DNA from: Propionivibrio sp.
Lineage (GTDB): Bacteria > Pseudomonadota > Gammaproteobacteria > Burkholderiales > Rhodocyclaceae
DNA: 6,788 nt
NCBI GenBank assembly: GCA_003249625.1
Contig: QKII01000060.1
Location: 1 to 6,788, forward strand
Direction: 5' to 3'
Every line of letters begins with the position of its first letter. The first letter of the stretch is position 1. Below, piece by piece: positions 5,908 through 6,788 of the stretch. Position numbers and translations under genes: made by a program. The notes under the pieces are model-generated. The model saw only the letters and a list, made by a program, of their open reading frames with translations. It searched no databases and was not told the DNA's origin.

Positions 5908-6788
5908 ATGCAAAAGAAGACTCTGGTCAAAATCGTTGCCTGGTCAAAATCGTTGCTGCGGCCTTTGCCGCCGTTGCGTTCGCGGTGCCCGCGCTGGCTG
6001 CCGATACCATCAAGATCGGCGTGGCCGGTCCGCATACGGGTGATCTCGCCCCATACGGCTTGCCGAGCAAGGATGCCGCCGAAATGGTCGTTGCCGAGGT
6101 CAACGCCAAGGGCGGGATCAACGGCAAGAAGGTTGAATTGATGATTGGCGACGACCAGTGCAAGCCGGAAATCGCTACCAACGTGGCGACCAAGCTGGTC
6201 TCGGAGGGGGTCAACATCGTTATCGGTCACGTCTGCTCCGGGGCTACCAAGGCGGCGCTCGGCATTTACAAGGACGCCAAGATCATTGCCATCAGCCCCT
6301 CGGCGACCAATCCGCCGTTGACCAAGAGCGGCGAGTACCCGAACTTCTACCGCACCATCGCTCCGGACGATGAGCAGGCCAAGCTGGCGGCGTCGTTCGT
6401 CGTCGAGAAACTCGGTGCCAAGAAAGTCGCTGTCCTGCATGACAAGGGGGATTATGGCAAGGGGTTTGCGGACTTCTCCAAGGAAGCGATCGAGAAGGGT
6501 GGCAAGGCCAAGGTCGTCATGTACGAAGGCATCCAGCCCGGCGCCATGGACTACTCGGCGGTAATTCAGAAGCTGGGCAGGGAGAAGGCCGACGCGATCA
6601 TTTTCGGCGGCTATCACCCGGAAGCCTCAAAGCTGCTGTCGCAGATGAACAAGAAGCGGATCAAGGTGCCTTTCGTCGGACCTGACGGCATCAAGGGCGA
6701 TGGTTTCCTGAAGATCGCAGGCAAGGATGCCGAAGGCGTGTATGCCACCGGCCCGATGGATGTGACCAAGTACTCGCTCAATGCCAAG
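5908..6788 (+). pseudogene. livJ: LivJ-family ABC transporter amino-acid-binding protein, frameshifted by a 17-bp tandem duplication; 3' end outside window
   Basis: A periplasmic binding protein of the branched-chain amino acid (Leu/Ile/Val) type. The ATG at 5908 follows AAGGAG (5893-5898) by 9 nt, yet its frame stops at 6141 after 77 codons. The LivJ frame runs from 5940 to the window edge in another phase. Deleting one copy of the 17-bp repeat joins them: MQKKTLVKIV plus a hydrophobic core, a signal cut at PALA/ADTIK (residue 25), then the LivJ fold. Hallmarks, in repaired numbering, are IGVAGPHTGD (31-40), GDDQCKPE (75-82) and GHVCSGAT (101-108), whose Cys79 and Cys104 keep the 25-residue spacing of the E. 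coli LivJ disulfide, SPSATNPP (124-131), and YGKGFADF (177-184). The LivJ frame has no ATG until 6084, so as written no exported protein can be made. About 288 residues are present of a usual 365-380. The exact ligand is uncertain, and partner permease genes are not in the window. Confidence 0.88.
5923..5956 (+). repeat. Exact 17-bp tandem duplication in the livJ signal-peptide region
   Basis: CTGGTCAAAATCGTTGC occurs twice with no spacer, at 5923-5939 and 5940-5956. Since 17 is not a multiple of three, the second copy shifts the frame. One copy encodes the LVKIV stretch of the signal peptide. The copies are identical, which points to a recent event, frequent exchange, or an assembly error. 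Confidence 0.95.

Noticed and set aside
5908..5945. Programmed ribosomal frameshifting rescuing livJ
   Set aside because: A -1 shift would restore the frame, but no canonical slippery heptamer in the right phase or stimulatory structure is visible. The exact duplication is a simpler explanation.
5908..6141. The 77-codon product as a genuine small protein
   Set aside because: After codon 10 it is an Arg/Pro-rich out-of-frame reading of LivJ sequence, as expected from a frameshift.
5853..6617. Minus-strand open frame of 254 codons opposite livJ
   Set aside because: Antisense to the conserved LivJ fold; no domain and no ribosome site noted.

Overview
The window is a GC-rich stretch of ordinary bacterial chromosome. 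By the style of its proteins (ArgRS, a DctPQM-type TRAP transporter, a LivJ-type binding protein) it most resembles a betaproteobacterium, perhaps Rhodocyclales-like. That assignment is an inference from protein character; no marker gene fixes it. No tRNA, rRNA, CRISPR array, insertion sequence or phage gene was seen.

Layout. Positions 1-1010 (minus) hold the N-terminal 336 residues of arginyl-tRNA synthetase, cut by the window edge. Upstream of it on the same strand is a DUF554 membrane protein (1095-1811). Divergent from that is a CaCA-family cation exchanger on the plus strand (1921-2928). Its 3' end runs through a terminator hairpin and overlaps, tail to tail, the last gene of a minus-strand TRAP operon. 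That operon reads dctP (4660-5643), dctQ (4153-4644), dctM (2879-4156), with a 15-nt gap and then an ATGA overlap. A 264-bp intergenic region (5644-5907) separates dctP from a divergent LivJ-family binding-protein gene that leaves the window at 6788.

How the parts work together. DctP should bind a carboxylate-type solute in the periplasm and hand it to the DctQM membrane complex, which imports it using the sodium or proton gradient. The LivJ-like protein would serve an ABC importer, presumably encoded downstream outside the window. The two systems share one control region. In it I see a candidate dctP promoter with an inverted repeat at the start of the transcript, a candidate livJ promoter, and between them two successive hairpins, the second with terminator form.

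The most notable observation is in livJ. An exact 17-bp tandem duplication inside its signal-peptide coding region (5923-5939 and 5940-5956) throws the gene out of frame right after a normal start codon and Shine-Dalgarno site. Removing one copy on paper restores a textbook signal peptide and a continuous LivJ reading frame to the window edge. The gene is therefore either a recent pseudogene, a reversible ON/OFF locus, or an assembly error. The orphan double hairpin next to it could be a small RNA, and the exchanger's unusual 3' end is a second place where coding and termination signals collide.
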